DNA from: an uncultured Clostridia bacterium
Lineage (GTDB): Bacteria; Bacillota; Clostridia; Lachnospirales; CAG-274
Direction: 5' to 3'
Assembly (NCBI GenBank): GCA_947624015.1
Contig: CANQIA010000004.1
Span: 1-64,000, forward strand
DNA: 64,000 nucleotides
Each line of letters starts with the position of its first letter. Positions within the stretch are counted from its first letter, which is position 1. Shown here in pieces: positions 62,051 through 64,000 of this stretch. The notes beneath the pieces are model-generated. The model was not told where the DNA came from. It did not search any database and was given only the letters and a program-made list of their open reading frames with translations. The translations under genes and the position numbers were made by a program.

Positions 62051-64000
62051 TTACATGGATTTTCTCTCGGCTATTTCTGCCATCTTGGCTTCGTTAAGAC
62101 GAGTATCGCCTTTAACTCTGGAATAGCTTAAGTATCCGTTCATTCTGTCGATCTTGGTAAGATTCCTGCTGCCGCACTTAGGACATACATCCATTTCAAG
62201 CTCCTCATGACCGCAGTCATCACAATATGAAAGACTCAGGTTCACACCTTCGTAGAAGCCCATATCCATAGCTCTTTCTATAAGTGTAACAATAGCCTCT
62301 TTATTGTAGGAAATAGGATACTTGACATACTGTATCTTACCTCCGTTGAGGAGATTCCAGAATCTCTTTTCAAGATCCTGCTTCTCGATAGGAGTAATAT
62401 CCTCGGTTACATGACAGTGGAAGCTGTTGGAAACATATTCTCTGTCGGAAACATTGGCTACGATGCCATATTTCCTTCTGAACTGCTTAACCTGTAAGCC
62501 GCAAAGACTTTCAGCGGGAGTACCGTAAATTGCATAAGCAATATTATCTTCCTCCTTATACTGATTTATCTTCTTGTTGATATATTCCATTACCTCTAAC
62601 GCAAACTGACCGTCTTCAACAAGGCTCTTCTGATTATAAAGCTCCTGAAGCTCATTAAGGGCTGTGATACCAAAGCTTATGGTACATGCCTTAAGTATAG
62701 GCTTTATCTTATCGCTTGGCTTGAGATGACCGCCGTAAAAACCGCCCTCACAGTAAGCGACAGGATTAGTTGAAGCTCTCATTTCGCCTAAATAATCAAT
62801 AGTTCTCTTATGTACTCCTCTTATCATTTCAAGATAATAGTCGAGTACCTCATAGAAATCTCTGCTCTCGGAACGTGCCTTTGCCAAGATCATAGGCAAA
62901 TGCAGACTGATAGCGCCTAAGTTGAATCTGCCAACCGTAATGGCCTTGTCATTTTCATCTGCAGGCTTCAGACCGCCTCTCTCAAACCAAAGTGAAAGAA
63001 AGGCTCTGCAACCCATAGGGCTGACAACAACGCCATACTTTTTATATGCCTCGGCAACATAGCTGTCCCCTGTAAGAGATAACCAATCGGGATACATGGT
63101 CTTTGAAGAACATTCAACACCTGCAAGGAAAACATCGTGCAGCTCCTTACCCTCGCCATGAAGCTCCTTATCATATAAGAATACTATCTTGGGGAAAAGA
63201 GTTGGCTTTTTGTTCCCTGCCTTACCCTGACCGATCCTGTGTACATCAAGGGCAGTAATTGCCGCCATTTTTCCAAATCTGTCTTTAGCTAAACCTAAAG
63301 TGATCGTTATGAAAGGATAGTCGCCTCTTGAAGAGCCTACGGAATTGAGCTTATACTCAAGTCCCTGGAAGCCCTGTTCAAAATCACGCCTGATCTTTTT
63401 CATTGCGACCTTTTCTATATATTTAAGATCGCTTATACTAAGCTCTTTAGTCTCCTTAATATTTTCAACATAATCTCTCAGTTCGTCACAATATTTCCTA
63501 TAGCTCTTTTCAGCATAGGGTGCCAAAATCTTATCTATTTCAGGCACCGTGAATCCACCGTATTGCTGAGATGCCGTTGATAAAATAACATCGCCTATAA
63601 CATCAAATGCAACAGACAATGTCTTGGGCTCATTATACCAAAGGTTGCCCATTTCAAAGCCGCCTTTCAATACTGCTCCCATATCAAACAAACAACAGTT
63701 CATGGTGTCACGTCTTGCTGACATATCATGGATATAGATATATCCGTCCTTACAAGCCTGCTTTTCATCGGTTGTAAGGAAAAACTTCTGATATAATTCT
63801 TTATTAAGATGGTTATAGATAAGACTTCTTTTAGTGGCTACTAAGGCAGAATCCGTATTGGAATTCTCCTTGTCTCCAATGTACATTATGCTCTGCGCCT
63901 TTTGATAAACATCGTCAAGCATATGAACAAAATCTTTCTTGTAATTACGATAATCCTTATAACTTTTTGCGACCTTGGGTTCAACTGCCTCAAGGGCGCT
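62051..64000 (-). CDS. nrdD: Anaerobic ribonucleoside-triphosphate reductase (5' part outside window)
   Basis: Class III reductase that makes dNTPs without oxygen, using formate and a glycyl radical. The frame is open to the window edge: codons between 63922 and 64000 (LEAVEPKVAKSYKDYRNYKK) continue it, so the N-terminal ATP-cone lies outside. At least 649 residues are seen: YIHDMSARRDTMNCCLFD, NSVGSSRGDYPFITITLGLA, MGCRAFLSLW, a C-terminal zinc site with four Cys (CDDCGHEELEMDVCPKCGS) and the glycyl-radical loop RMNGYLSY near the end. It is followed by nrdG and dut. Confidence 0.97.
   Translation of the reverse strand, partial: SALEAVEPKVAKSYKDYRNYKKDFVHMLDDVYQKAQSIMYIGDKENSNTDSALVATKRSLIYNHLNKELYQKFFLTTDEKQACKDGYIYIHDMSARRDTMNCCLFDMGAVLKGGFEMGNLWYNEPKTLSVAFDVIGDVILSTASQQYGGFTVPEIDKILAPYAEKSYRKYCDELRDYVENIKETKELSISDLKYIEKVAMKKIRRDFEQGFQGLEYKLNSVGSSRGDYPFITITLGLAKDRFGKMAAITALDVHRIGQGKAGNKKPTLFPKIVFLYDKELHGEGKELHDVFLAGVECSSKTMYPDWLSLTGDSYVAEAYKKYGVVVSPMGCRAFLSLWFERGGLKPADENDKAITVGRFNLGAISLHLPMILAKARSESRDFYEVLDYYLEMIRGVHKRTIDYLGEMRASTNPVAYCEGGFYGGHLKPSDKIKPILKACTISFGITALNELQELYNQKSLVEDGQFALEVMEYINKKINQYKEEDNIAYAIYGTPAESLCGLQVKQFRRKYGIVANVSDREYVSNSFHCHVTEDITPIEKQDLEKRFWNLLNGGKIQYVKYPISYNKEAIVTLIERAMDMGFYEGVNLSLSYCDDCGHEELEMDVCPKCGSRNLTKIDRMNGYLSYSRVKGDTRLNEAKMAEIAERKSM

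Noticed and set aside
1-64000. CRISPR array, tRNA or rRNA genes, prophage
   Set aside because: No regularly spaced repeats, no cloverleaf-like sequence in the gaps and no phage structural genes were seen; the only mobility gene is the small serine recombinase at the left edge.

Overview
The window looks like a chromosomal stretch of an endospore-forming, anaerobic Clostridia-type Firmicute with moderately low GC. The evidence is spo0A, a gerA-type germination operon, an alpha/beta-type SASP gene, a SpoIID-like gene, a clostridial 2[4Fe-4S] ferredoxin, an oxygen-sensitive NrdD/NrdG ribonucleotide reductase and strong AGGAGG-type ribosome binding sites. A 1,399-residue secreted pectin-esterase protein and a mannonate dehydratase point to plant-pectin or uronate use. 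A gut pectin degrader of the Monoglobus type would fit, but that placement is inference.

Layout. 1-800: palindromes and a serine recombinase at the left edge. 0.9-7.1 kb (minus): gap, single-chain purL, tgt. 7.2-8.4 kb (plus): a THUMP-type RNA methyltransferase, followed by hairpin-rich repeat copy A. 8.8-14.0 kb (minus): pectinesterase, exoIII and rhodanese operon. 14.1-14.4 kb: repeat copy B. 14.5-25.7 kb (minus): purH under a ZTP-type riboswitch; then spoIID-queA-rarA-glycosidase-uppP; then gerAA-gerAB-short gerAC. 25.9 kb (plus): a small SASP gene followed by a shrunken third repeat copy. 26.2-33.6 kb (minus): hisZGDBHA-yitT-hisFIE. 33.7-37.9 kb (minus): a hypothetical gene, a DUF503 gene, tig, clpP, clpX. 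38-42 kb: small unknown genes, a DJ-1-like gene, a CYTH gene, spo0A and a secreted copper-amine-oxidase-N-like protein. 42-44.7 kb: tldD-pmbA. 44.8 kb: ferredoxin. 45-48.6 kb: gdpP-rplI-dnaB. 48.6-52.6 kb: pheA and, divergently, a split cobalamin methionine synthase. 52.7-59.5 kb: Na/Pi transporter, then corA-hisJ-rdgB-yfcE-tex. 59.5-59.8 kb: a promoter-structure-terminator unit with no reading frame, probably a small RNA. 59.8-64 kb (minus): nrdD (cut by the right edge), nrdG, dut, uxuA.

How the genes work together. Histidine synthesis is nearly complete: the operon plus hisJ at 55.5 kb; only hisC is missing. PurL and PurH are two purine steps, with PurH under apparent ZTP control. Tgt and QueA both serve queuosine tRNA modification. 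MetH and its separate reactivation protein are translationally coupled. Tig, ClpP and ClpX form a protein-quality cluster. Several operons use one-base TAATG stop/start junctions.

The least explained items are a ~220-nt structured RNA candidate at 59.56-59.81 kb, a dispersed multi-hairpin repeat family present three times just downstream of genes, the pectinase with a decayed second SGNH domain, and the half-length GerC next to a repeat copy.
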